Positions 25,140-34,226 of a stretch of 64,000 nt of DNA are shown here, in pieces. This DNA comes from Bisbaumannia salifodinae (GTDB taxonomy: Bacteria; Pseudomonadota; Gammaproteobacteria; Pseudomonadales; Halomonadaceae). The notes under the pieces are model-generated. The model did no database searches and was not told the origin of the DNA. It saw only the letters and a list, made by a program, of their open reading frames with translations. The stretch is taken from assembly GCF_039522585.1 (NCBI RefSeq), contig NZ_BAAADR010000010.1, one strand, 5' to 3'. Made by a program: the position numbers and the translations under genes. Numbering within the stretch: position 1 is the stretch's first letter; every line of letters starts with the position of its first letter.

Positions 25140-26105
25140 TTATCCGCGCCGCTTGCCGAAGACGGCTTTGGGCGCTCGGCCAAAGAATCTGGAAAAGGCG
25201 GTGCTGAAATTACTGGGGTGACGGTACCCGACGCGATAGGCGACCTGAGCTACCTGACAGCCGCTCTCCAGCAGCGCATGGGCCTTGCGCATGCGCATCT
25301 CGTGCAGCATACGATGAGGCGTCGTATTGAAATACCGGCGGAACCCCTCCTTGAGCTTGAACTCGTTGAGTCCCACCTCGGCGCAGAGGTAAGGGATCGT
25401 CAGCGGGTGATCCATTCGCTCGGCCATCAGGTCCCTCACGCGCTCGAGCTTTTCAATGTCCCAACAGCCGAGTCGCGAGGGTTCGGGTGTGGAAGGGCTG
25501 ATTAACCGTAGCTGTTCGGCGAGCAGCGACAGGGCATGTATATGCATATCGAGCAGGCCAGGACCGGGCTGCCCGAGGTGACCATTCAATGCCGTGGCAT
25601 GACCTTGGCTGAGGTTAGTGTTCTTGCGAAATGCCAGCTGTCGTACGCCACCATTTCCCAGCAGGGCCTTGGCCCTCTCACTCCCCAGATATTTTTTCAG
25701 CGTTTCTTCGCCGACCAGTAGGCGGAGTTGCGACACCGTCTCGCCGGCCCGATAGTGGCGTTCGCCATGGTTGCTCCGGAAAGCGGTGATGGTGGTGAAG
25801 CCGGCGCGGAAAGCGAGCTCTGCGCCATCGCCCCCCTGGTAGCCGGATTGTCCCTCGAGGCCGAGGGTAATGGCCAGCATGGCGCGGCCGTGAGGATCGA
25901 CGGTCTCCTCGCATAGATCGCAGCTAGGGCGGTAACGCAGTCGGATCAGGATGAGGTCACTCTCCAGCTCAATACGCTCGGAATAGCATTCACCCACTTC
26001 CTCGGGCAGTTGCCGACGCTCCTGCCCCCTCTCCCGCCTGGCCAGGTTGGCCTGGGCCATCGTCAAGCGCCGTGGTGACCGAACCCTCCCTGGGCAAGCC
26101 CCCAT
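25140..26105 (-). CDS. AraC-family regulator of the siderophore type (PchR-like)
   Basis: About 321 residues: a poorly conserved N-terminal sensor domain and a C-terminal pair of helix-turn-helices (LTIPYLCAEVGLNEFKLKEGF, and QVAQVAYRVGYRHPSNFSTAF). Proteins such as PchR and YbtA sense a metal-siderophore complex and turn on the receptor gene. The ATG at 26105 has GGAGG eight bases upstream. Divergent from a TonB receptor, which it most likely controls. Codon usage looks less GC-biased than flanking core genes, in line with an accessory module. Confidence 0.83.
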   Translation of the reverse strand: MGACPGRVRSPRRLTMAQANLARRERGQERRQLPEEVGECYSERIELESDLILIRLRYRPSCDLCEETVDPHGRAMLAITLGLEGQSGYQGGDGAELAFRAGFTTITAFRSNHGERHYRAGETVSQLRLLVGEETLKKYLGSERAKALLGNGGVRQLAFRKNTNLSQGHATALNGHLGQPGPGLLDMHIHALSLLAEQLRLISPSTPEPSRLGCWDIEKLERVRDLMAERMDHPLTIPYLCAEVGLNEFKLKEGFRRYFNTTPHRMLHEMRMRKAHALLESGCQVAQVAYRVGYRHPSNFSTAFSRFFGRAPKAVFGKRRG

Positions 26106-26123
26106 ATCACATACCTCCACCGG

Positions 26124-26169
26124 ATCTCATAGGATTCTCTACGGGATGAATATGCATCTCATATGAGAT
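26124..26169. promoter_or_regulatory. Paired ATCTCATA repeats and ATCTCATATGAGAT palindrome between the AraC regulator and the TonB receptor
   Basis: ATCTCATA occurs at 26124-26131 and 26156-26163, 32 bases apart (about three helical turns), the spacing expected of an AraC-type dimer. The second copy is part of a perfect 14-base palindrome (26156-26169). The following GATTGATTGATATTTACC has only moderate Fur-box likeness, so Fur control is uncertain. Confidence 0.5.
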
Positions 26170-26249
26170 TGATTGATATTTACCGATAGAATGACGCTTA
26201 TGTCAATTGAGGTGGACCGAGAGGCCGCGTACGGATTCGAGGGGATGAG

Positions 26250-28262
26250 ATGAGCGACGGAGAGTGGAACAGGCATGGCAGGCTGGGAGGGCTGCTTCTG
26301 CTGATGTGGGTAGGTGGAGCACAAGCAGCGCCGGGGGCAGAGGAGCAGAGGCCGCAGGAATTGGCGTCCATGACGGTGACGGCCAACAAGGTCGAGCAAT
26401 GGCTGGAAGAGGTGCCGGCGAGCCTGTCGGTCTTCCATGGCGACGATCTCCGCGATGCCATGGTGGAGGATCTGGCGGGGGTGTCGCGCAGAGCCCCCAG
26501 CTTTGGTTTTCAGCCGATCGGCCAGTCCGGCACCAACCTGCCGGTGGTGCGTGGCCTGACCTCCCATGTCACGGCCTTCTCCTCATCCATGTTGATGCTG
26601 GTGGATGGCGTGCCGATGCTGATGGGGCAGGGGTTCGAGCATAACCTGCTGGGTGTCGAGCGGGTCGAGGTGTTGCGGGGCCCGCAGTCGACCCTGTACG
26701 GGCGCAACGCCGAAGCCGGTGTGCTCAACATCCACACGCGTCAACCCGGCGGTGAGTCCTACGCCCGGTTCGATGCCGCCCTGGGAAGCCGTGACAAGCG
26801 CTCTCTGCGATTCGACCTGGGCGGGGAACTGGTCACCGATAGCCTGTCAGCCAGTTTCGCTGGGGAATGGCGCGAGCAGGACGGCTTTATCGACAACCCT
26901 CATCGGGGGCGCACGGAGGATGATCGAGAGCGCTATGCCGGGCGGGCCGCCTTGCGATGGACGCCTTCCCCGGGCAGTGACGTGACGCTTCGCTATGCTC
27001 GCCAGGCGTACCGGGACGGGGGAGCCCAATGGGGCCGCGTCGATGCCCCCCGGCGCGAGGTGCACTCCGGAACGGCGAGTTGGAATCGCTCGAGTGGTCG
27101 AGTGTTAGCCCTGGATATCGAGCACGAGCTGACGGAGAACTTGCACTTTCGCTCGCTCAGCGCCCGTCATGACTTCCATGACCACGTTCGCCAGGATGCC
27201 GATTTTCAACCACTCGATATGCTGCACGTGGAGCGTGATCATCACCTGAGCACGCTATCCCAGGAATTCCGCCTGGAGGGCGAGGGGAGTCGCCACCAGT
27301 GGCTGCTTGGGCTCTACGCAGATAGCGATGACCATGAGCTGGGCTTCCGGCAGCAGACGCCTGTCGGGCTGCAGCACACCGATGTGGACCTGGGGGGAGA
27401 CTCAAGGGCGCTGTTCGGCCAGTGGACCCAGGCGCTGGCACCCAACTGGTCCTTGACCCTGGGAGGTCGGATCGAGCGCAATCGGGTCTCGCTGACAGCG
27501 GAGGACGGTAGTCGCCAGGAGCGAGAATGGCGGCGCTTCACCCCCAAGATGAGCTTGCAGCATGAGTGGTCGCCGGATACCCACCTCTATGCCAGCTATG
27601 CCGAGGGTTTTCGTGCCGGCGGTTTCAATGCCTTCGCTCGCGCCGATGGCTTCCCGGCCTATGATCCGCAACGGGTGGCGTCCTATGAAGTGGGTCTCAA
27701 GGGGTGGGCCCTCGATCGGCGCCTGAGATATGCCGCTGCCGCGTACTGGATGGACGTCAATGACATGCAGGTGCAGCAGATCACGCAGCCCGGTGTGGTC
27801 CATATCACCAATGCCGCCAAGGCCTATTCCACCGGGCTGGAGCTCGAGGCCGACTACCTGCTCGGGGCACATTGGTCGCTCCAGGCCGCACTCGGTGTCA
27901 ACCGCACGCGTTTCAGGGAGTTTCAGGATCTGGCGGGCGATCACCGTGGCAACCACAACCCCTTCGCCCCCGACCTGGACGGTTACCTGGGGCTGCGCTA
28001 TGACGCGCCGAGTGGCTGGTACGCCCAGGCAGGGCTGAGCGGTGTCGGTCGGACCTACCTGGATGCTGCCAACGACCATCAGCGCGATGCCTACGGGCGG
28101 CTCGATCTCAGCGCCGGCTATCGGCACCGTCAATATGGCATCACGGCCTACGTCGATAATGCCACCGACGAGCGCTACGACGCCGTCGGCTTTCTCAACG
28201 GGATGGCGAGGGTCTATAGCGAGCCGCGGGAGCTGGGGCTGCGGGTGAGTGTTGACCTATGA
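26250..28262 (+). CDS. TonB-dependent outer-membrane metallophore receptor
   Basis: 670 residues. A signal peptide (GGLLLLMWVGGAQAA), TonB-box-like MTVTA about residue 47, a plug domain (residues about 55-160: LPVVRGLTSHV, DGVPMLMG, RVEVLRGPQSTLYGRNAEAG) and a beta barrel with alternating strands. The plug most resembles FyuA/FptA-type receptors for iron complexes of thiazoline-like siderophores, but the ligand is not proven. The stop overlaps the methyltransferase start (ATGA). Confidence 0.87.
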   Translation: MSDGEWNRHGRLGGLLLLMWVGGAQAAPGAEEQRPQELASMTVTANKVEQWLEEVPASLSVFHGDDLRDAMVEDLAGVSRRAPSFGFQPIGQSGTNLPVVRGLTSHVTAFSSSMLMLVDGVPMLMGQGFEHNLLGVERVEVLRGPQSTLYGRNAEAGVLNIHTRQPGGESYARFDAALGSRDKRSLRFDLGGELVTDSLSASFAGEWREQDGFIDNPHRGRTEDDRERYAGRAALRWTPSPGSDVTLRYARQAYRDGGAQWGRVDAPRREVHSGTASWNRSSGRVLALDIEHELTENLHFRSLSARHDFHDHVRQDADFQPLDMLHVERDHHLSTLSQEFRLEGEGSRHQWLLGLYADSDDHELGFRQQTPVGLQHTDVDLGGDSRALFGQWTQALAPNWSLTLGGRIERNRVSLTAEDGSRQEREWRRFTPKMSLQHEWSPDTHLYASYAEGFRAGGFNAFARADGFPAYDPQRVASYEVGLKGWALDRRLRYAAAAYWMDVNDMQVQQITQPGVVHITNAAKAYSTGLELEADYLLGAHWSLQAALGVNRTRFREFQDLAGDHRGNHNPFAPDLDGYLGLRYDAPSGWYAQAGLSGVGRTYLDAANDHQRDAYGRLDLSAGYRHRQYGITAYVDNATDERYDAVGFLNGMARVYSEPRELGLRVSVDL

Positions 28263-29299
28263 ATTCTCTCAACGTCATGCCTCGCCATCCTCTACAGCCT
28301 TATTGGGATATCGCCCTGGCCTCGGTGCAAGCGGATGCGCTACACGAGGCCCTCGAGCTCGACCTCTTCCGCCTGCTGGTCGACCCCGGGACGGTGGAGG
28401 AGGTGGCCGCTCGGTTCACGCTGGACGTCGGCAATACCGGCTATCTGCTCGAACTGCTCTGGAGCATGGGACTGCTGGAGCGCCAGGCCGATACCACCGT
28501 CCCTGGCAGGTGGCACTACTGCTCGGCGGAGGTCGCCACACACTTCTTCGATTCGAACGCGCCACGCTACTGTGGCGACGCCTGGCGGTTCCGGCGGCAA
28601 TCGCTGCGCCACTTCGGCGGCGAACTCGGGACGCTGTTGCGCACGGGGCGAGGAGGGGGCGCGCCGGCGGCGACCGCCTGGCGGGAGGCGGCTCGCCGTC
28701 AGATCGCCCAGGAGCAGCGTGCCGCGACCGTCGACGCGGCCTTGGCCGTCGTGGCTCGCCTGCCGGAATTTCCCCGGGCTCGGTGGCTGCTCGACCTGGG
28801 CGGTGGCCCGGGTGGGGTTGCCATCGCCTTGGCCCAGGCCAACCCTGGGCTGCGCGGCGTGGTGCTTGACCTGCCCGAAGCGGCCGAAGTGGCGCAGGAG
28901 AATCTCCAGCGAGAAGGCATGGCCGGGCGCCTGCGGGCCCGTGGCGGCGATCTGGTCAGTGACGCCATCGGCGAGCAGGAGTACGACCTGATCTGGTGCT
29001 CGTCGGTGTTGCATTTCGTTCCCGATCCCGCCGCCTCCCTGCGCAAGATCCTTGCCGCCTTGCGACCCGGCGGCGTCTTGATCTGTGCCCAGGGAGAGAT
29101 CCCCGACGGCGCCACCGAGGCGCGCGAGGTCCTGCCCTACTACCTGTCGCTGTGCATGCGGGGGCGTCGGGTGACGCGGCAGGGAGAGCTACGCCGAGCA
29201 CTAGCGGCCGCCGGCTTCACGGGGTTGGAAAGCTACCCGGGCGTGCCATTCCCCATGGCGCCCGTCACCGTGCTGATTGGCCGCAGGAGTCCGACATGA
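28259..29299 (+). CDS. SAM-dependent methyltransferase of the O-methyltransferase (dimerisation-domain) type
   Basis: 346 residues. Residues about 15-95 resemble the helical dimerisation domain of acetylserotonin/hydroxyneurosporene methyltransferases; LLDLGGGPGGVAIALAQ (about 178-194) is the SAM-binding motif I, with later YDLIWCSSVLHFVPD and LRPGGVLICAQG. In related biosynthetic gene clusters such enzymes methylate oxygen or sulfur of small secondary metabolites. Its place between an outer-membrane receptor and an inner-membrane permease, overlapping both by four bases, ties it to uptake or detoxification of the same small molecule (inference). Confidence 0.82.
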   Translation: MNSLNVMPRHPLQPYWDIALASVQADALHEALELDLFRLLVDPGTVEEVAARFTLDVGNTGYLLELLWSMGLLERQADTTVPGRWHYCSAEVATHFFDSNAPRYCGDAWRFRRQSLRHFGGELGTLLRTGRGGGAPAATAWREAARRQIAQEQRAATVDAALAVVARLPEFPRARWLLDLGGGPGGVAIALAQANPGLRGVVLDLPEAAEVAQENLQREGMAGRLRARGGDLVSDAIGEQEYDLIWCSSVLHFVPDPAASLRKILAALRPGGVLICAQGEIPDGATEAREVLPYYLSLCMRGRRVTRQGELRRALAAAGFTGLESYPGVPFPMAPVTVLIGRRSPT

Positions 29300-30558
29300 C
29301 CGTCACGTCCTTACGCATGCTGGGCTACCAGGCGTTGTTCGGGTGGCTACACCTCGTGCTGGCATTGCCGAGTATCTATCTCCTGCTGGGATTGCCGCTG
29401 GTGATGCGCGAGCAGGGCTGGTCGGGCACCGATATCGGCCTGTTCCAGTTGGCGGGCCTGCCGGCGGTGCTCAAGTTCCTCCTCGCCGCACCAGTCGAGC
29501 GCTGGCGCTTTGGAAGTGGCCACTATCGGGGCTGGGCCATGCTGCTGAGTCTGTTGCTGGCGGTCACTCTGGCAGTGATCGGGTGGATGGAGGGGCCCGG
29601 CAGCCGCGGGGGGCTATTTGCCCTGGCGTTTCTAGCCGGCCTCCTGGCGACCTGGGCGGATATTCCGGCCAATGCCCTGGCGATCAAGTTGTTGCCGGAA
29701 AGCGAGCGCCTGCGCGCCGGGGCTATCCGCTCGGCCGCTCTGTTCCTGGCGGCCATTCTCGGTGGCGGTGTGATGTTGGTGGTGCATAGCCGCTGGGGCT
29801 GGTCGGCCCCCTTCCTGCTGATGGCCGCGGCGTTGGTGGTGGGAGCCATCCTGCTGGCAGTGCCGGGCGAGGCGCCTGAGACCGGCAGGAAGAGCGTCGC
29901 CGCAAGCGTGGAGGAGGGCGGCTGGCGTGGCTACTTCGCCCAACCGGGAGCGAAGCGTTGGACTTGCCTGTTACTCACCGCCTTCCCCTTCATCGGTGCC
30001 GCCTGGCTCTATCTCAAGCCTTTGATGCTCGACCTGGGCATGCCGGCTGAGCAGGTGGCCTGGCTGGTGGGCGTGGGTGGAGGGACGCTGGGCGCCCTGG
30101 CCAGTGTGATAGGGGGGCGTATGGCCCGGCACCTGGGGCCCGGGCGCGCCATGCCGCTTTTCACCGGTCTCTGCCTGTGCGCCCTGGTCGTCTTGACGGC
30201 GATGGTGTGGCGCGGCGCCGGAACGGCCGGCTTGCTCCTGGGGGCGGCCCTGGTCGCGGTGGCCATGGGCGCGATCTCCTCGCTGCTCTTCGGACTGATG
30301 ATGTATTTCACCCGGCCTCGGCGGCGCGCTGCCGACTATGGCTTGCAAGCCAGTCTCTTCGTGATGACCCGCCTCTCGGTGCCCGTGGCAGCCGGGGTAC
30401 TGCTCGATCGTCTCGGCCATGACGGCATGTTGCTTGGCCTGACCCTGGCTGCTCTCGGGGTATGGGGTCTGGCCATGGACAGCCGCCGCATCCTGGCGAG
30501 GGTGATGGAGCAGGGAGGAAGAGAGGCTTCGCTGGCCCCAGACCGTGCTGATGGGTGA
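29296..30558 (+). CDS. MFS permease of the RhtX/FptX siderophore-import type
   Basis: 420 residues, 12 membrane spans, starting at the ATG that overlaps the methyltransferase stop (a longer upstream frame from 28996 is antisense to good sense and rejected). The early sequence (LPSIYLLLGLPLVMREQGWS, LFQLAGLPAVLKFLLAAPVE) resembles AmpG-like and RhtX/FptX carriers that alone move Fe-siderophore complexes across the inner membrane. Third gene of the AraC-controlled operon. Confidence 0.8.
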   Translation: MTVTSLRMLGYQALFGWLHLVLALPSIYLLLGLPLVMREQGWSGTDIGLFQLAGLPAVLKFLLAAPVERWRFGSGHYRGWAMLLSLLLAVTLAVIGWMEGPGSRGGLFALAFLAGLLATWADIPANALAIKLLPESERLRAGAIRSAALFLAAILGGGVMLVVHSRWGWSAPFLLMAAALVVGAILLAVPGEAPETGRKSVAASVEEGGWRGYFAQPGAKRWTCLLLTAFPFIGAAWLYLKPLMLDLGMPAEQVAWLVGVGGGTLGALASVIGGRMARHLGPGRAMPLFTGLCLCALVVLTAMVWRGAGTAGLLLGAALVAVAMGAISSLLFGLMMYFTRPRRRAADYGLQASLFVMTRLSVPVAAGVLLDRLGHDGMLLGLTLAALGVWGLAMDSRRILARVMEQGGREASLAPDRADG

Positions 30559-30630
30559 CAAACATTAGGGACGCGATTGGCACTGTGCCCCCCCGGCTCG
30601 GGGGAGGGCCCGTTAGGGACGAGTTGTCAC
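30555..30630. repeat. REP-like intergenic element
   Basis: Inverted ends GTGACAA (30555-30561) and TTGTCAC (30624-30630), inner direct repeats TTAGGGACG (30565-30573 and 30613-30621) and a central C/G-rich hairpin. The element overlaps the permease stop codon. It may be a REP or the target of a RAYT-type enzyme, and it may also serve as terminator; no transposase is in the window. Confidence 0.4.
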
Positions 30631-30655
30631 ACTGCTTTGTCGCCCCTGTTGACAC

Positions 30656-31489
30656 TTACCTTGGCGAGAAGCGCCGCTGCAGGCCGGTCTCGGCGATCAT
30701 CCGGGTGGAGATCTCCTCGATGGAGAAGCGGGTGGTGTCGATATGGGGGATATGCATCTGCCGGTAGAGGGCCTCGGCCTGTTGCACCTCCTGGGTGCAC
30801 TGGTCGATGGAGCAGTAGCGGCTGTTGGGCCGCCGCTCGCTGCGAATCGCCGACAGGCGCCGTGGGTCGATGGTCAGGCCGAACAGCTTGTGGCGATGGG
30901 GGGCCAGGGAACGGGGCAGCTTGAGGGTGCCGTCCTCGTCCTGATCGTCCTCGGTGAGCGGATAGTTGGCGGCGCGGATGCCAAACTGCAGCGCCAGGTA
31001 GAGGGAGGTCGGGGTCTTGCCGCAGCGCGAGACCCCGACCAGGATCACATCCGCCTTGTCGTACTGGTGGGTGCGGGCGCCGTCATCGTTGTCCAGGGCG
31101 AAATGCACCGAATCGATGCGATTCATATAGACGGCGTCATGGCCGATGGCGTGGGTGCGGCCCACCGTATAGGTGGAGTGAGTGGCGAGCTCTTCTTCCA
31201 GGGGCGCCAGGAAGGTCGAGAAGATGTCCACCTTGAAACCGGGGGCGGTGCTGATGATGCTGCGAATCTCCGTATCGACGATGGTATCGATGACGATGGG
31301 TTGCTCGCCGTCCCGCACCGCCGCCGCCTCGATGACCTCCACCAGGGAGCGCGCCTTCCCGGGGCTGTCGATATAGGGCTTGGTGACCATGCGGATCTCG
31401 ACGTTCTCGAACTGGGCCAGCAGGCTGCGGCCCAGGGTCTCGGCGGTGATGCCGGTGCCGTCGGAGATAAAGAAGGCGGTACGGGGCAT
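30656..31489 (-). CDS. ppsR: PEP synthase regulatory protein (bifunctional kinase/pyrophosphorylase)
   Basis: 277 residues of the DUF299 family. FFISDGTGITAETLGRSLL at the N-terminus and the P-loop GVSRCGKTPTSLYLA (about 151-165) define it. It phosphorylates a threonine on PEP synthase with ADP and removes the phosphate with inorganic phosphate. Divergent from ppsA, its target, across 211 bases. Confidence 0.94.
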   Translation of the reverse strand: MPRTAFFISDGTGITAETLGRSLLAQFENVEIRMVTKPYIDSPGKARSLVEVIEAAAVRDGEQPIVIDTIVDTEIRSIISTAPGFKVDIFSTFLAPLEEELATHSTYTVGRTHAIGHDAVYMNRIDSVHFALDNDDGARTHQYDKADVILVGVSRCGKTPTSLYLALQFGIRAANYPLTEDDQDEDGTLKLPRSLAPHRHKLFGLTIDPRRLSAIRSERRPNSRYCSIDQCTQEVQQAEALYRQMHIPHIDTTRFSIEEISTRMIAETGLQRRFSPR

Positions 31490-31550
31490 GCGGAGGACTC
31501 ACGGCAGGGAATTTCCCCGATTGTCCCGGCTGGCGGCTCGGCCGGCAACT

Positions 31551-31581
31551 ACAAGAATCGCCGTAAAAGGGCGATTGTTGT
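31551..31581. promoter_or_regulatory. Inverted repeat in the ppsR-ppsA divergent region
   Basis: ACAAGAATCGCC and GGCGATTGTTGT (one mismatch) flank a seven-base loop. It sits 62 bases upstream of ppsR; it may be an operator shared by both genes or an RNA hairpin in one leader. Confidence 0.35.
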
Positions 31582-31700
31582 AAAAAATCTTCAGTGACTT
31601 CGCTGTTAGACCAATGGCGTAGGCGCCCCGGCATTGGTAGGGTGACCCCCTCTAGTCAAGGTGCCCGCTGCCCGGGCGTCGCAAGGAATAAGGGGGTCGC

Positions 31701-34073
31701 GTGGAAGAGTACATTCTGTGGTTCGATCAACTCGGCATGAACGATGTCGAACGCGTCGGCGGCAAGAATGCCTCCCTGGGGGAGATGATTTCCAATCTGG
31801 CCGGGGCCGGCGTCAGCGTGCCCGGCGGCTTCGCTACCACCGCCCATGCCTATCGCGAGTTCCTCGCCCATGAGGGGCTCAACGAACGCATCAATGCGGC
31901 CCTGGCCAGCCTGGACGTGGATGACGTGGCCGAACTGGCCCGGGTGGGTGCCGAGATTCGCCAGTGGGTGATCGATACCCCGCTGCCGCCCACCTTCGAA
32001 CAACACCTGCGCGCCGCCTACGACCAGATGGTCGCCCAGCACCCCAGCCTCAAGGTGGCGGTGCGCTCCTCGGCCACCGCCGAGGACCTGCCGGATGCCT
32101 CCTTTGCCGGCCAGCAGGAGACCTTCCTCAATATCGAGGGCTTCGACAATATCAAGCGCGCCGTCCACGAGGTGTTCGCCTCGCTGTTCAACGACCGCGC
32201 CATCTCCTATCGGGTGCACCGCGGCTACGCCCACGAGAACGTGGCGCTCTCCGCCGGGGTGCAGAAGATGGTGCGCTCCGAGACCGGCGCCTCCGGGGTG
32301 ATGTTCACCCTGGACACCGAGTCCGGCTTCCGCGATGCGGTCTTCGTTACCGCCTCCTGGGGCCTCGGCGAGACGGTGGTGCAGGGCGCCGTCAACCCGG
32401 ACGAATTCTATGTCCACAAGCCGACCCTGGCCGCCGGCCGCCCGGCGGTGCTGCGTCGCAACCTGGGCTCCAAGCTGATCAAGATGGTCTACACCGAGGA
32501 CGCCAGCGCCGGCAAGTCGGTGGCCACCGTGGACGTGCCGCTGGCCGAGCGCGGCCGCTTCTGCATCGATGACGACCAGGCGATGGACCTGGCCCGCCAG
32601 GCGGTGATCATCGAGCAGCACTACCAGCGCCCCATGGATATCGAATGGGCCCTGGACGGCGACGACGGCAAGCTCTATATCGTCCAGGCCCGCCCGGAGA
32701 CCGTGGTCTCCCAGCAGGAGGGCGGCAAGCTGGAGCGTTTCCAACTCAAGGAGAAGGGACGCACCCTGGTCCAGGGGCGGGCCATCGGCCAGCGCATCGG
32801 CCGCGGCGCGGTCAAGGTGATTCTCTCTCCTGAGGAGATGGACAAGGTGCAGGCCGGCGATGTCCTGGTCACCGACATGACCGACCCGGACTGGGAGCCG
32901 ATCATGAAGCGCGCCTCGGCCATCGTCACCAACCGCGGCGGGCGTACCTGCCATGCGGCGATCATCGCCCGGGAGCTGGGGATCCCGGCGGTGGTGGGCT
33001 GTGGCGATGCCACCGAGGTGCTGGCGGATGGCCGCGAGGTCACCGTCTCCTGCGCCGAGGGCGATACCGGCCACGTCTACGAGGGGCTGCTCGACTTCGA
33101 CTGCCGCACCTCCAGCGTCGATGCCATGCCGGAGATCCCCTTCAAGATCATGATGAACGTGGGCAACCCGGACCGCGCCTTCGGCTTCGCCGGGCTGCCC
33201 AATGCCGGGGTCGGCCTGGCGCGCCTGGAGTTCATCATCAACCGCATGATCGGCGTGCACCCCAAGGCGCTGCTGGACTACGACACCCTGCCCCTGGAGT
33301 TGCAGCAGACCATCGACGCCCGCACCGCCGGTTACGCCGACCCGGTCAGCTTCTACGTGGACAAGCTGGTGGAGGGGATCAGCACCCTGGCCGCCGCCTT
33401 CCACCCCAACCGGGTCATCGTGCGCCTCTCGGACTTCAAGTCCAACGAGTACGAGAACCTGATCGGCGGCAAGCTCTACGAGCCCGGCGAAGAGAACCCC
33501 ATGCTCGGCTTCCGCGGCGCCTCCCGTTATATCTCCGACGCCTTCCGGCCCTGCTTCGAGCTGGAGTGCCGGGCGCTCAAGCGGGTCCGCGACGAGATGG
33601 GCCTGGATAACCTGGAGATCATGGTGCCCTTCGTGCGCACCCCCGACGAGGCGCGCCAGGTGGTCGAACTGCTCGCTGCGAACGGCCTGAAGCGCGGCGA
33701 CAACGGCCTGAAAGTGATCATGATGTGTGAGCTGCCGGCCAATGCGCTGCTCGCCGAGGAGTTCCTGGAGCACTTCGACGGCTTCTCCATCGGCTCCAAC
33801 GATCTGACCCAGTTGACCCTGGGCCTGGATCGCGACTCCGGCATCATCGCCCACCTCTTCGACGAGCGGAACCCGGCAGTGAAGAAGCTCCTGGCCATGG
33901 CCATCGCCGCCTGCAAGGCCCAGGGCAAGTACGTGGGCATCTGCGGTCAGGGCCCCTCCGATCACCCGGACCTGGCCAAGTGGCTGATGGAGCAGGGCAT
34001 CGACTCCGTCTCCCTCAACCCGGATGCGGTACTCGAGACCTGGTTTATGCTGGCCGGCGAGACCCTGGAGTAA
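31701..34073 (+). CDS. ppsA: Phosphoenolpyruvate synthase
   Basis: Converts pyruvate and ATP to PEP, AMP and phosphate for gluconeogenesis. 790 residues: N-terminal ATP-grasp domain (GGKNASLGEMI, RSSATAEDLPDASFAGQQ), the swivelling phospho-His domain (TNRGGRTCHAAIIARELGIP with active His) and the PEP-binding barrel (CELPANALLAEEFLE, IGSNDLTQLTLGLDRDSG). GTG start at 31701 with GGGGG five bases upstream. Divergent ppsR would control it by threonine phosphorylation near the active-site His. Confidence 0.96.
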   Translation: MEEYILWFDQLGMNDVERVGGKNASLGEMISNLAGAGVSVPGGFATTAHAYREFLAHEGLNERINAALASLDVDDVAELARVGAEIRQWVIDTPLPPTFEQHLRAAYDQMVAQHPSLKVAVRSSATAEDLPDASFAGQQETFLNIEGFDNIKRAVHEVFASLFNDRAISYRVHRGYAHENVALSAGVQKMVRSETGASGVMFTLDTESGFRDAVFVTASWGLGETVVQGAVNPDEFYVHKPTLAAGRPAVLRRNLGSKLIKMVYTEDASAGKSVATVDVPLAERGRFCIDDDQAMDLARQAVIIEQHYQRPMDIEWALDGDDGKLYIVQARPETVVSQQEGGKLERFQLKEKGRTLVQGRAIGQRIGRGAVKVILSPEEMDKVQAGDVLVTDMTDPDWEPIMKRASAIVTNRGGRTCHAAIIARELGIPAVVGCGDATEVLADGREVTVSCAEGDTGHVYEGLLDFDCRTSSVDAMPEIPFKIMMNVGNPDRAFGFAGLPNAGVGLARLEFIINRMIGVHPKALLDYDTLPLELQQTIDARTAGYADPVSFYVDKLVEGISTLAAAFHPNRVIVRLSDFKSNEYENLIGGKLYEPGEENPMLGFRGASRYISDAFRPCFELECRALKRVRDEMGLDNLEIMVPFVRTPDEARQVVELLAANGLKRGDNGLKVIMMCELPANALLAEEFLEHFDGFSIGSNDLTQLTLGLDRDSGIIAHLFDERNPAVKKLLAMAIAACKAQGKYVGICGQGPSDHPDLAKWLMEQGIDSVSLNPDAVLETWFMLAGETLE

Positions 34074-34103
34074 GCCTCACCGCCTAGGTTTGTCGGGCAC
34101 CCC

Positions 34104-34138
34104 AAGAGGCCCGGGCGACCCTGTCGCCCGGGCCTCTT
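34104..34138 (+). terminator. ppsA terminator
   Basis: A 15-base-pair stem (34104-34118 with 34124-34138) with a five-base loop CCCTG; the descending arm is CCTCTT-rich. Good candidate for an intrinsic terminator. Confidence 0.75.
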
Positions 34139-34226
34139 CTTATCCTCGCGCGGCCATATCAGCCCTTTCTGGTGAACTAGGGCTATGCTGATACTCTGCC
34201 TGTTCCCGACCACAAGGAGTGTCGTT

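Noticed and set aside
26165..26185. Strong Fur box before the TonB receptor
   Set aside because: Only about 11 of 19 positions agree with the consensus, which is within chance for A/T-rich sequence.
31656..33965. 769-codon open frame on the minus strand
   Set aside because: Lies wholly antisense to ppsA, with low-complexity Gly/His/Leu-rich translation and no family features; a by-product of high G+C codon usage.
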